This document shows positions 1 to 6,904 of a stretch of DNA of 9,252 bases, one piece after another; position 1 is the first letter of the stretch; each line of letters begins with the position of its first letter. Origin of the DNA: Burkholderiaceae bacterium (GTDB lineage Bacteria; Pseudomonadota; Gammaproteobacteria; Burkholderiales; Burkholderiaceae_F). The notes below the pieces were generated by a model. That model did no database searches. It was not told the DNA's origin and saw only the letters and a list, made by a program, of their open reading frames with translations. The translations under genes and the position numbers were made by a program. Location: the NCBI GenBank assembly GCA_013813185.1, contig JACCSD010000002.1, positions 1-9,252 of the forward strand, written 5' to 3'.

Positions 1-658
1 TGATCTGGTCCGAGATGCCGGCCACTACGTTCATGTTGTGCTCAACCATCAACACCGTGCGCCCGACGGCAACGCGCTTGATCAGCTCGGTGACGCGCGC
101 CACGTCTTCGTGACCCACGCCCTGCGTAGGCTCGTCGAGTAGCATCAGCTCGGGTTCGGTGGCCAGCGTGGTGGCGATTTCGAGCGCGCGCTTGCGGCCG
201 TACGGCAGCGACACGGTTTCCACCTGAGCGAACGAGCCGAGATCAACCTGATTGAGCAGGTCGAGCGCGCGCGCATTCATCGAATGCAGCACGGTCTCGC
301 TGCGCCAGAATCGAAACGATTGATTCGTGGCGCGCTGCAAAGCGATCCGCACGTTCTCGAGCACTGTCAGATGTGGAAACACCGACGAAATCTGAAACGA
401 ACGGACGATGCCGCGGCGTGCAACCTGCACGGGCGAGTCGCCCGTGATGTCGGTACCGTTGAAAAAAATGTGTCCGCGCGTCGGCGTCAGGAACTTGGTC
501 AGCAGGTTAAAGCAGGTGGTCTTGCCGGCGCCATTCGGTCCGATCAGTGCGTGGATCGTCCCGCGCTGAACCTTCAGATTGACGTCATCGACCGCGACAA
601 ACCCTTTGAACTCCTTGGTAAGGCCGCGGGTTTCGAGAATGACGTCGGTCGTACTCAT
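1..658 (-). CDS. LivG-type ABC transporter ATP-binding protein (3' end cut by window)
   Basis: This is the cytoplasmic ATPase of an ABC importer of the branched-chain amino acid (LivG) class, which powers uptake by dimerising on ATP with its partner LivF-type subunit. The first 219 codons are visible. They contain Walker A GPNGAGKTT (residues 40-48), a Q-loop at Q89 in RSFQISSVFPHLTV, the ABC signature SLPYGRKRALEIA (150-162), Walker B LMLLDEP (171-177) and the H-loop histidine in MVEHN (H207). About 30-40 C-terminal residues should lie beyond position 1, since the family is usually about 250 aa. The start ATG at 658 gives the expected N-terminus just before the first strand (MSTTDVILETRGLTKEF), although no good Shine-Dalgarno precedes it. 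The signature has LPYG where LSYG is usual, and Walker B is followed by TQGVGHEDV, which I recognise as a variant found in some proteobacterial LivG-like proteins. The substrate cannot be told. It follows pckG with an 81-bp gap. Confidence 0.9.
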   Translation of the reverse strand, partial: MSTTDVILETRGLTKEFKGFVAVDDVNLKVQRGTIHALIGPNGAGKTTCFNLLTKFLTPTRGHIFFNGTDITGDSPVQVARRGIVRSFQISSVFPHLTVLENVRIALQRATNQSFRFWRSETVLHSMNARALDLLNQVDLGSFAQVETVSLPYGRKRALEIATTLATEPELMLLDEPTQGVGHEDVARVTELIKRVAVGRTVLMVEHNMNVVAGISDQI

Positions 659-697
659 CGGGGGAGTGAGTATCTGTAAAAAGCACAGGGGTTGCAA

Positions 698-734
698 GAG
701 TAGCGATCCCCGAGCTTTCACCGGGGCGCTACTC
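698..734 (-). terminator. Stem-loop between pckG and the LivG-type gene
   Basis: Arms 698-705 (gagtagcg) and 727-734 (cgctactc) pair perfectly. After a 2-nt bulge at 706-707 the stem continues with 708-712 (ccccg) against 722-726 (cgggg), leaving a 9-nt loop. The 13-bp stem starts 6 nt past the pckG stop, where a terminator is expected. On the minus strand the stem is not followed directly by a T-run; five Ts come only about 15 nt later. It may be an imperfect terminator or an RNA-stabilising 3' structure that lets some transcripts run into the next gene. Confidence 0.45.
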
Positions 735-739
735 AGTGC

Positions 740-2611
740 TTATTCGCCGAGCCTCTGTGCAAAGTTGCACTTCGTGTCTCCAAGCTCAGGCGGCAGCCGG
801 CCGGCGAGTTTGGCGAACAGCTCGGTGTGCGAACGGATCTCCTTGCGCCAATCATCGAGGTCTATCGATGTGATCTCGTCAAACTTTGCGCGCGGAAAGT
901 CCAGACCGTTCCATTCCATGTCTTCGTAACGCGGCGATACGCCAAAGACGTGTTCGTTGCCCGAGGCTTTGCCCTCCACCCGGTCAACGACCCACTTCAG
1001 CACCCGCATGTTTTCACCAAAGCCCGGCCAAACGAATTTGCCGTCGTCACCGGTACGAAACCAGTTCACCGTAAAAATCTGCGGCGGCTTGACACCGTTA
1101 TTCGCCAGCCGCGCGCCCAGCGCCAGCCAATGCGAGAAGTAGTCGCCCATGTTGTAGCCGCAAAACGGCAGCATCGCGAACGGGTCACGGCGCAGCACGC
1201 CTTGCGCGCCCGCCTGCGCAGCCGTGGTCTCCGAGCCCATCGTGGCGGCCATGTAAACGCCTTCGGTCCAGTCACGCGCTTCGGTGACCAGCGGGACTGT
1301 GGTCGAGCGACGACCCCCGAACAAGAATGCATCGATCGGAACGCCGTCCGGGTTCTCCCAGTCGTCGTCGATCGCGGGGCATTGCGCTGCCGGCACCGTA
1401 AACCGCGCATTCGGGTGCGCCGCCTTGCGCCCGGCCTTCCCGTCTTCAGGCGTCCAATCTTTCCCTTGCCAGTCGATCAAATGCGCAGGCGGCGGGCCCA
1501 TGCCCTCCCACCACACGTCACCCTCATCGGTTAGCGCGACGTTGGTGAAGATCACATCCTCGCGCAATGTCGCGATCGCGTTGCGATTGGTTTTTTCGGA
1601 AGTGCCGGGGGCGACGCCGAAGAAGCCTGCTTCCGGATTGATCGCATACAGCCGTCCGTCCTTGCCCGGCTTGATCCACGCAATGTCCTCACCGACCGTG
1701 GTCACGGTCCATCCGGCAAATGTTGCGGGCGGAATCAGCATCGCAAAATTGGTCTTCCCGCAGGCCGAAGGAAACGCCGCCCCGATGTGATATTTCTTGC
1801 CCTCGGGCGAAGTCACACCGACGACCAGCATGTGTTCGGCCAGCCAGCCCAGCCCGTCGACGCGCGCAGCGTCGCGCGCCATCGTCGACGCAATCCGCAG
1901 CGCCAGGCACTTCTTGCCGAGCAACGCATTGCCTCCGTATCCCGACCCGAACGACCAGATTTCCCGCGTCTGCGGGAAGTGAACGATGTACTTGGTCGAA
2001 TTACACGGCCACGGGACATCCTTCTCGCCACGTTTTCCGTTGCCAATCAACGGCCTGCCGACCGAGTGCACGCACGGCACGAACTCGCCGTCCGACCCGA
2101 GCGCGTCGATCACCGCACGGCCCATGCGCGTCATGATCCGCATGTTGACGCCCACATAGGCGCTGTCGGAAATCTCGACCCCGATTTGCGAGATCCCGCT
2201 TCCCAGGGGCCCCATTGAGAACGGAATGACGTACATCGTCCGGCCGCGCATCGAACCCGTGAACAGCCCATTCAACGTCGCGCGCATCTGCGCCGGATCG
2301 ACCCAGTTATTGGTGGGGCCCGCGTCGTCCTTGGTCTCGCTGCAGATGTAGGTGCGGTCTTCTACGCGCGCAACGTCGGCCGGGTCAGACAACGCAAGAA
2401 AGCTCCCGGGACGCTTGGCCGCGTTGAGGCGACGAAAAGTGCCGGCGGCAACGAGCTCGTCGCACAAACGGTCGTATTCCTGTTGCGACCCGTCACACCA
2501 TACGACGCGGTCGGGCTGAGTCAGCCGTGCGACATCGGCCACCCAGGCTTTGAGCTTCCTGTTCTTGAGGTACGACGGACCCGTAATAGCTCCGGAAAGC
2601 ACTGCGCTCAT
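740..2611 (-). CDS. pckG: Phosphoenolpyruvate carboxykinase (GTP)
   Basis: This cytosolic enzyme interconverts oxaloacetate + GTP and phosphoenolpyruvate + GDP + CO2, the entry step to gluconeogenesis from TCA-cycle acids. The 623 aa length fits the GTP-dependent family (about 600-620). The kinase-1 loop FPSACGKTN (280-288) holds the family's reactive cysteine (C284) with K286 and T287. By alignment to the known family, K234, H260 and D309 (in VGEDIAW) are the Mn2+ ligands. F518, F526, F531 and N534 in NWFRTGDDGKFVWPGFGEN correspond to the guanine-binding residues. R434/R435 lie in FGGRRSTTVP. The ATG at 2611 is supported by a perfect AGGAGG at 2624-2619, 7 nt upstream. A small cgcttcg/cgaagcg hairpin (2630-2650) lies just before that site. 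A TAGAAT box at 2687-2682 is a weak -10 candidate without a convincing -35. The csp terminator upstream suggests pckG has its own promoter. All key residues are present. Confidence 0.98.
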   Translation of the reverse strand: MSAVLSGAITGPSYLKNRKLKAWVADVARLTQPDRVVWCDGSQQEYDRLCDELVAAGTFRRLNAAKRPGSFLALSDPADVARVEDRTYICSETKDDAGPTNNWVDPAQMRATLNGLFTGSMRGRTMYVIPFSMGPLGSGISQIGVEISDSAYVGVNMRIMTRMGRAVIDALGSDGEFVPCVHSVGRPLIGNGKRGEKDVPWPCNSTKYIVHFPQTREIWSFGSGYGGNALLGKKCLALRIASTMARDAARVDGLGWLAEHMLVVGVTSPEGKKYHIGAAFPSACGKTNFAMLIPPATFAGWTVTTVGEDIAWIKPGKDGRLYAINPEAGFFGVAPGTSEKTNRNAIATLREDVIFTNVALTDEGDVWWEGMGPPPAHLIDWQGKDWTPEDGKAGRKAAHPNARFTVPAAQCPAIDDDWENPDGVPIDAFLFGGRRSTTVPLVTEARDWTEGVYMAATMGSETTAAQAGAQGVLRRDPFAMLPFCGYNMGDYFSHWLALGARLANNGVKPPQIFTVNWFRTGDDGKFVWPGFGENMRVLKWVVDRVEGKASGNEHVFGVSPRYEDMEWNGLDFPRAKFDEITSIDLDDWRKEIRSHTELFAKLAGRLPPELGDTKCNFAQRLGE

Positions 2612-2618
2612 TGCCCTG

Positions 2619-2650
2619 CCTCCTATCGTCGCTTCGTCAATTGCGAAGCG
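2619..2650 (-). promoter_or_regulatory. pckG leader: strong Shine-Dalgarno with adjacent small hairpin
   Basis: The minus strand reads AGGAGG at 2624-2619, 7 nt before the pckG ATG, a full match to anti-SD. A 7-bp inverted repeat (2630-2636 cgcttcg, 2644-2650 cgaagcg, 7-nt loop) ends 5 nt upstream of it. The SD is certain. A regulatory role for the hairpin is only a possibility, as it does not sequester the SD. Confidence 0.5.
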
Positions 2651-2715
2651 CTCTCGGTCTGTTGCAAATGCCGGGCCGGAGATTCTAGCCCGCGCCCTTC
2701 CCCGGACGCCGGCAT

Positions 2716-2738
2716 AAAAAAGGCCCGCATAGCGGGCC
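2716..2738 (-). terminator. Rho-independent terminator of the cold-shock gene
   Basis: On the minus strand, GGCCCGC (stem 2738-2732 with 2728-2722, a 7-bp perfect arm pair) has a 3-nt loop and is followed directly by six Ts (2721-2716). It begins 17 nt past the cold-shock gene stop. This is a textbook intrinsic terminator, and it separates that gene from pckG. Confidence 0.93.
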
Positions 2739-2754
2739 CGGAGAATGGCGGAAG

Positions 2755-2961
2755 TTAGGCGACGATGTCGATCTCTACCGCCTGCGGGCCTTTCTGGCCC
2801 TGCTGAACCTGGTACTCGACTTTCTGATTTTCCGCCAAGGTGCGAAAGCCTTTGGCCTTGATCCCGCTGTAGTGCGCAAACAGATCGGCGCCGCCGTCAT
2901 CCGGCTTGATGAAGCCAAAGCCCTTCGACTCGTTAAACCATTTCACTGTGCCTGTCGGCAT
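2755..2961 (-). CDS. Cold-shock domain protein (CspA family)
   Basis: This is a small single-domain RNA/DNA-binding protein of 68 aa, the usual size for CspA-type RNA chaperones that melt mRNA secondary structure. It opens MPTGTVKWFNESKGFGFI, with RNP1 as KGFGFI (residues 13-18). RNP2 is ADLFAHYS, where DVFVHFS or DLFAHFS is typical. A GGAG lies 8 nt before the ATG at 2961, which decides that start over the in-frame GTG at 2970 that would add three residues. It has a strong terminator of its own and a gap of about 250 bp upstream, so it is most likely monocistronic. Whether it is cold-induced or constitutive cannot be read from the sequence, because Csp paralogues differ in this. Confidence 0.96.
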   Translation of the reverse strand: MPTGTVKWFNESKGFGFIKPDDGGADLFAHYSGIKAKGFRTLAENQKVEYQVQQGQKGPQAVEIDIVA

Positions 2962-3210
2962 TTCATTCACTCCGGAAAATTAAACAACTTCGAAAGACAC
3001 GGGAAGCGCCCGCGACGCGCAAGCGATGGCTGTGGAATTTCCAAAAGGGTGACGAAGGAGATGCTGCGGCAGGAGCGGCTGGGTTGACGCCAAGCCGCTG
3101 GCAATGGCTTCCGAATTTCATCGAACGAAGATGGAGCGATCCACAGCGATAGTCGACTGCGATTTGACGCTACACCAGCGTTCGCCAAAAAGCTAGACGC
3201 GGGGGGTCAG
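2962..3210 (-). other. Intergenic region and probable leader of the cold-shock gene
   Basis: This 249-bp gap lies between the acetyltransferase gene and csp. It must hold the csp promoter, and cspA-type genes often have long structured leaders. A hairpin lies at 3074-3099: arms agcggct and agccgct (7 bp) are extended by gg/cc with one bulged A. An odd-centred palindrome tggaatttcca lies at 3033-3043. No clear -35/-10 pair was found. A 73-codon minus-strand ORF here is not convincing as a gene. The five Ts at about 3191-3187 after the acetyltransferase stop have no good stem before them. Confidence 0.4.
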
Positions 3211-3768
3211 TTACGGCGACCACGGCCGCGCCAGATCGGCCGGCAGCAAGGAGTAGTGCGCCGCATCGAAGCGCGCCTCGCCGTGCACGATGCCGTGCCG
3301 CGTTACCCCCTCGAAGCTCGCGCCTGCACGCTCGGCGGCGCGCCGACTCGAGGTGTTGTCAAGCCGGATCCGCATCGATGCCCGCACCAGCTTCAGTTCG
3401 TTGAACGCGAACGCGGCGATAGCGCGAATCGCGGTGCTGGCGACGCCACGACCGCGGGCGCTCTTTCTCACCCAATAGCCGAGTTCGGCCTCCCGCTTGC
3501 CGTACAGCAATACGTCCTGCAAGCCGGCACCGCCCAGCAGTGCGCCGTTCACCTTGCTGCGAATCAGCATTGGGAACGCAGTTTGATTGGTCCACATCTG
3601 GTCGGCTGTTTCGAACCAACGATCCACATCGGCAGCGCCGTAAGTGGCGTGGCACCACGGCATCCAGCGCATCAACGTCGCTTTCGATTCGAGAACCGCT
3701 TGCAGGAATTCGCCGGCGCCGGGCTTGGCGGCGGCGACCAGCGGCGTCAACTCGATTTCGAGCGCCAT
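3211..3768 (-). CDS. GNAT-family N-acetyltransferase (RimJ/RimL-like)
   Basis: This is a predicted acetyl-CoA-dependent N-acetyltransferase, 185 aa from the ATG at 3768. Motif A appears as LGYWVRKSARGRGVASTAIR (96-115), with the R/GxGxA-type pyrophosphate-binding turn at 105-110. It is followed by a helix and RLDNTSSRRAAERAGASFEG (135-154), the N..S...AE..G..FEG signature of RimJ/RimL-type acetyltransferases that act on protein N-termini or small amines. The acceptor is unknown. The reading frame stays open upstream to 3867, but that extension would overlap the preceding gene by 71 bp and does not look like acetyltransferase. The start at 3768 sits 28 bp past that gene's stop, preceded by AAGGGGG at a rather long spacing of 11 nt. 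It is probably the last gene of the tct operon, though no strong terminator is visible after it. Confidence 0.88.
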   Translation of the reverse strand: MALEIELTPLVAAAKPGAGEFLQAVLESKATLMRWMPWCHATYGAADVDRWFETADQMWTNQTAFPMLIRSKVNGALLGGAGLQDVLLYGKREAELGYWVRKSARGRGVASTAIRAIAAFAFNELKLVRASMRIRLDNTSSRRAAERAGASFEGVTRHGIVHGEARFDAAHYSLLPADLARPWSP

Positions 3769-3796
3769 CTGCGGCGCCGCCCCCTTGTGATCCGCT

Positions 3797-4894
3797 CTAG
3801 CTCGCACGGCGCTCCATCCAGTTTCGCCAATATCGATACATTGCGCCGACGGTAAGCACCAACGCAAGCAGGCGAATCGTGTGAAACGCGGTCACGATCG
3901 GCACTCCGAGCTGTAAGGCCTGCGCGGTCAGCGCCATTTCGCCGATGCCGCCAGGTGTGGTGGCGATCGCCGCGGTCGGCCACGACAGTCCCGAGCCATG
4001 CGCTAGCAAGGTCGCAAATCCGGCCGCCAGCAGCATGTAGACGAGCGAGATCAGCGCCACCGCCGACAAGAAACGCGGCGCGGCGCGGAAAAATTCCGGA
4101 GTAAAGCGCGACCCCAGCGAGATGCCGATCAACAGCTGGCCGGCGTTGATTACCACCGCCGGGAAGCTCGAAAAGCTGTGGCCGGTCGCCGTGATAAGCG
4201 CCGCCGCCAGCAGCGGCCCGATCATCCAGCTGTTGGGGGACCTGAACCGCTCCATTACCGCCGCCGCACCCGCGGTAATCGCCACCAGCACGACAAACCC
4301 CGTCCACGAAAACGTTTTCGCCAGCGGCGTGTAGGGATCGAGGCCGTGCACGTCCATCGCGTTGAATGCAAACGGCACGATCAGCACCACCAGCATGATG
4401 CGCAGTGCGTGCGACGCCGCGACTTTGTCGACGTGTCCGCCGTTACGCTGGGCCTGCGCCGCCATCTCGGGCGCACCGCCGATTGCCATCGCGAAGAAGG
4501 CCGTCGGTGCGTCGACTCGCACCGTTTTGGCTAACAGCCAACCACCCAGCCAGCCGAGAACGATCGAGAAGATTACCGCCGACCCAATCCACGGCGACAG
4601 GCGCGCGATCTCGCGCACGACATCGGGTGAGAAATACAAACCGAGCGCGACCCCGATCGCCCATTGGCCTGCCTCGCGCGCCAGTGGCGGTTCGGCAATC
4701 TTCCCGTTGGCCATGCTGACCGCCGCCACCGCGATCAGCGGGCCGATCAGCCACGGCAGCGGCGTTCTAAGGTAGACACAGACGAGCGCGCCGGTCAGCG
4801 CGACCGCTGTCGCAGCCAGCGAACGCAACAAAGAAAACGCCGCGCGGGGCGCGGCGCTTTTTTCCGAATGGTGCAGAGGCTCGATGTCGCTCAC
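3797..4894 (-). CDS. AbrB-family (PF05145-type) integral membrane protein
   Basis: This is a polytopic inner-membrane protein of 365 aa. It belongs to the family named after E. coli AbrB, often labelled 'ammonia monooxygenase' or 'AbrB transcriptional regulator' in databases; it is unrelated to the Bacillus DNA-binding AbrB. The two halves are homologous. LPWLIGPLIA (46-55) matches SWMIGPLLAA (222-231). GQWAIGVALGLYFSPDVV (76-93) matches GQLLIGISLGSRFTPEFF (252-269). AIGGAPEMAAQAQ (137-149) matches TTPGGIGEMALTAQA (312-326). The function is not established; the inverted-transporter-like duplication suggests transport. I chose GTG 4894, which overlaps the tctA stop as GTGA. The open frame upstream is the tctA gene read in another frame, and starting later would cut into the first membrane helix. 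The nearest SD-like AGGA is 13 nt away, so translation probably depends on coupling to tctA. Confidence 0.85.
   Translation of the reverse strand: MSDIEPLHHSEKSAAPRAAFSLLRSLAATAVALTGALVCVYLRTPLPWLIGPLIAVAAVSMANGKIAEPPLAREAGQWAIGVALGLYFSPDVVREIARLSPWIGSAVIFSIVLGWLGGWLLAKTVRVDAPTAFFAMAIGGAPEMAAQAQRNGGHVDKVAASHALRIMLVVLIVPFAFNAMDVHGLDPYTPLAKTFSWTGFVVLVAITAGAAAVMERFRSPNSWMIGPLLAAALITATGHSFSSFPAVVINAGQLLIGISLGSRFTPEFFRAAPRFLSAVALISLVYMLLAAGFATLLAHGSGLSWPTAAIATTPGGIGEMALTAQALQLGVPIVTAFHTIRLLALVLTVGAMYRYWRNWMERRAS
4834..4863. terminator. Bidirectional terminator-like hairpin inside the AbrB-family gene
   Basis: Arms 4838-4845 (cgccgcgc) and 4849-4856 (gcgcggcg) pair perfectly around a 3-nt loop. 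On the plus strand the stem is followed by c and then six Ts (4858-4863). On the minus strand, the direction of transcription here, it is followed by TTTTCTTT. Both sides therefore resemble intrinsic terminators, but the element lies within codons 11-22 of the gene. It may attenuate read-through from tctA, stop antisense transcripts, or be an accident of Ala/Arg-rich coding. The structure is certain and the function is inferred. Confidence 0.5.
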
Positions 4895-6393
4895 GCCAGG
4901 CGTCGATTCCTGCGGCGCGACAGCCGCACGATCCACGGCACGACGATCAAGGCTGCCGTCAACGCAAGCAGCGACGCCGATATCGGCGATGTAAAGAACA
5001 CGCTCGCGTCGCCTTGACTGATCGACAGCGCGCGGCGAAATTGTGTTTCTGCGAGTGGCCCGAGAATCAACCCGATCACCGCCGGCGCCACCGGAAATCC
5101 CCAGCGCCGCATCACAAATCCGAGCAGCCCGAACACGTACAACGTCGCCAAATCGACGAGTGACTGGTGCAGGCTGTACGCGCCGAGGGTGGCAAAGATC
5201 AGGATCCCGCCGTACAGCCACGGTTTCGGAATCGCGAGCACCTTCACCCACAACCCGATCAGCGGAAGGTTCAGTATCAGCAACAACACGTTACCGACGT
5301 ACAGGCTTGCAATCAGCCCCCACACCAGCGCGCCTTGCGTCTGGAACAGCAGCGGTCCGGGCTGAATGCCGTAGTTTTGAAACGCTGCCAGCAGGATCGC
5401 CGCGGTGGCCGACGTCGGAATGCCGAGCGTCAGCAACGGCACCAGCACCCCGGTCGACGATGCGTTGTTCGCCGCCTCGGGGCCGGCGACGCCTTCGATG
5501 GCGCCATGGCCGAATTCCTCGGGGTGCTTCGAGAATTTTTTCTCGGTCGCGTACGACAGGAAGGTCGGGATCTCGGCTCCGCCCGCCGGAATCGTGCCGA
5601 AAGGAAATCCGATCGCGGTAGCGCGCAGCCATGCCGGCCACGAACGGCGCCAATCGTCGCGCGTCATCATCAACGAACCTGAAAATCGCTCGCGCTCTTC
5701 CTTCACGCGGCTTTGGTAAGCCGCGCCGTACAGCGCTTCACCGACTGCGAACAATCCCACCGCCAGCACGACGACATCGATACCGTCGAGCAATTCCGGC
5801 ACACCAAACGCAAATCGCATCTGGCCGGTCGTTTCGTCGATGCCGACCAGGCCCAGCAGTAAGCCGATGAACAGCGTCGTTAACCCGCGCACCGTCGAGC
5901 TGCCGAGCACCGCCGCGACGGTCACGAACGCAAACACCATCAGTGCAAAGTAGTCGGCCGGGCTGAAGCGCAACGCGACCTCGACCACGATCGGCGCCAG
6001 CAACGTCAGCAGCACGACGGAGATCGAGCCGGCGACGAACGACCCGATCGCGGCAGTGGCCAACGCCGGCCCGGCCCGCCCGCGCTTGGCCATCTTGTTG
6101 CCTTCGAGCGCGGTCGCGATCGAGGCGGATTCGCCCGGCGTGTTCAGAAGAATCGTCGTTGTGCTGCCGCCGTACATCGCGCCGTAATAAATCCCCGCGA
6201 ACATGATCAACGCGCCGGTCGGGTCGAGCTTCACGGTGAGCGGCAGCAGCATCGCCACCGTGAGCGCGGGGCCAACGCCCGGCAACACACCAACCGCTGT
6301 GCCAAGCGTCACACCTACGAATCCCCACAGTAGATTGGTCGGCGTGAGCGCGATCGCGAAGCCGCCAAGTAAGGCGTTGATCGTCTCGGTCAT
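4891..6393 (-). CDS. tctA: Tripartite tricarboxylate transporter, large membrane subunit TctA
   Basis: This is the main translocation subunit of a TTT-family secondary transporter, which takes solute from the periplasmic receptor TctC using an ion gradient. It has 500 aa with about 11-12 hydrophobic segments, the normal size. Family hallmarks occur twice. The N-terminal half has GVLPGVGPA (35-43) and YYGAMYGGSTTTILLNTPGE (69-88). The C-terminal half has GTIPAGGAEIPTFLSYATEK (266-285), GVAGPEAANNAS (301-312) and PLLTLGIPTSATAA (319-332). The ATG at 6393 overlaps the tctB stop as ATGA; the much longer open frame upstream is tctB read in another frame. The C-terminus ends in an Arg-rich cytoplasmic-type tail. 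Tricarboxylates such as citrate are the classic substrates, but TTT systems also carry other carboxylates and aromatic acids, so the substrate is open. Confidence 0.96.
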   Translation of the reverse strand: MTETINALLGGFAIALTPTNLLWGFVGVTLGTAVGVLPGVGPALTVAMLLPLTVKLDPTGALIMFAGIYYGAMYGGSTTTILLNTPGESASIATALEGNKMAKRGRAGPALATAAIGSFVAGSISVVLLTLLAPIVVEVALRFSPADYFALMVFAFVTVAAVLGSSTVRGLTTLFIGLLLGLVGIDETTGQMRFAFGVPELLDGIDVVVLAVGLFAVGEALYGAAYQSRVKEERERFSGSLMMTRDDWRRSWPAWLRATAIGFPFGTIPAGGAEIPTFLSYATEKKFSKHPEEFGHGAIEGVAGPEAANNASSTGVLVPLLTLGIPTSATAAILLAAFQNYGIQPGPLLFQTQGALVWGLIASLYVGNVLLLILNLPLIGLWVKVLAIPKPWLYGGILIFATLGAYSLHQSLVDLATLYVFGLLGFVMRRWGFPVAPAVIGLILGPLAETQFRRALSISQGDASVFFTSPISASLLALTAALIVVPWIVRLSRRRNRRLA

Positions 6394-6902
6394 ATTCCCG
6401 CGCCGCCAAGCACCGGTGCCAACCAGCCGGCGGGCAGCCCGGCATTTAGAAATTTGACGAAGAAGAGGAACACGGCGAGGCCCAGAGCCAGACCGATCAC
6501 GGCATCGCGCACTGGTCGGCCGCTGCCGAAGCCGCGCGCGACGCACGCGAACAGCACTGCGGCCGCGAGCACGAATCCGGCCGTGTGAATAAGGGCCATC
6601 TGTGCAAACAACCCGGCCGTGACCCACGCGAACGCCGGCGCGTGAAATGCATGCTCGCCGCGTTCGTGTGGATCGTCCGAGGTGCGCGCGCGCCAACCGC
6701 CTGCCAGCGCTTCAATCAACAACCAAATCCCGAGCGCGGCCAGGCCGCCTGCAACAGCGATCGGTATCGCGTTCGGGCCGATCCCGGAATAGCCGCCCGC
6801 GGACGGCAGGCGAAGCGCGGTGACAAGCGCGAAAGAACCGAGCGCGAGCACGCCCGCCGCAAGCGCGAGCTCGCTACGCGAGCCCGCGACGCTACGTGCC
6901 AT
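6390..6902 (-). CDS. tctB: Tripartite tricarboxylate transporter, small membrane subunit TctB
   Basis: This is the small membrane subunit of the TTT transporter, needed for function although its exact role is unclear. It has 170 aa with hydrophobic stretches at about 12-30, 43-68, 92-122 (probably two short helices or one long one) and 132-154, separated by a charged loop (RARTSDDPHERGEH, 71-84). This is the normal four- to five-helix layout. The GYSGIGPNAIP segment (38-47) and the C-terminal LNAGLPAGWL (152-161) are typical of the poorly conserved family. The ATG at 6902 is 2 bp past the tctC stop, and the stop overlaps the tctA start. The SD is weak (AGAAAG), consistent with translational coupling. 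The assignment rests on these features together with its position between tctC and tctA. Confidence 0.92.
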   Translation of the reverse strand: MARSVAGSRSELALAAGVLALGSFALVTALRLPSAGGYSGIGPNAIPIAVAGGLAALGIWLLIEALAGGWRARTSDDPHERGEHAFHAPAFAWVTAGLFAQMALIHTAGFVLAAAVLFACVARGFGSGRPVRDAVIGLALGLAVFLFFVKFLNAGLPAGWLAPVLGGAGI

Positions 6903-6904
6903 GC

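Noticed and set aside
2962..2970. In-frame GTG start for the cold-shock protein at 2970
   Set aside because: The GGAG is correctly spaced for the ATG at 2961 and overlaps the sequence next to the GTG, and the family begins M-x-T-G-T-V-K-W-F.
2967..3188. 73-codon minus-strand ORF upstream of the cold-shock gene
   Set aside because: No family motif, no clear SD, and composition like random GC-rich DNA. It lies in what is probably a leader and promoter region.
4895..5251. N-terminal extension of the AbrB-family reading frame
   Set aside because: It lies wholly inside tctA in another frame, is Arg-rich and low-complexity, and lacks the family's features. The GTGA overlap gives a natural start.
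6394..6696. N-terminal extension of the tctA reading frame
   Set aside because: It is a frame-shifted shadow of tctB, very Arg-rich. The ATG overlapping the tctB stop gives the canonical TctA N-terminus.
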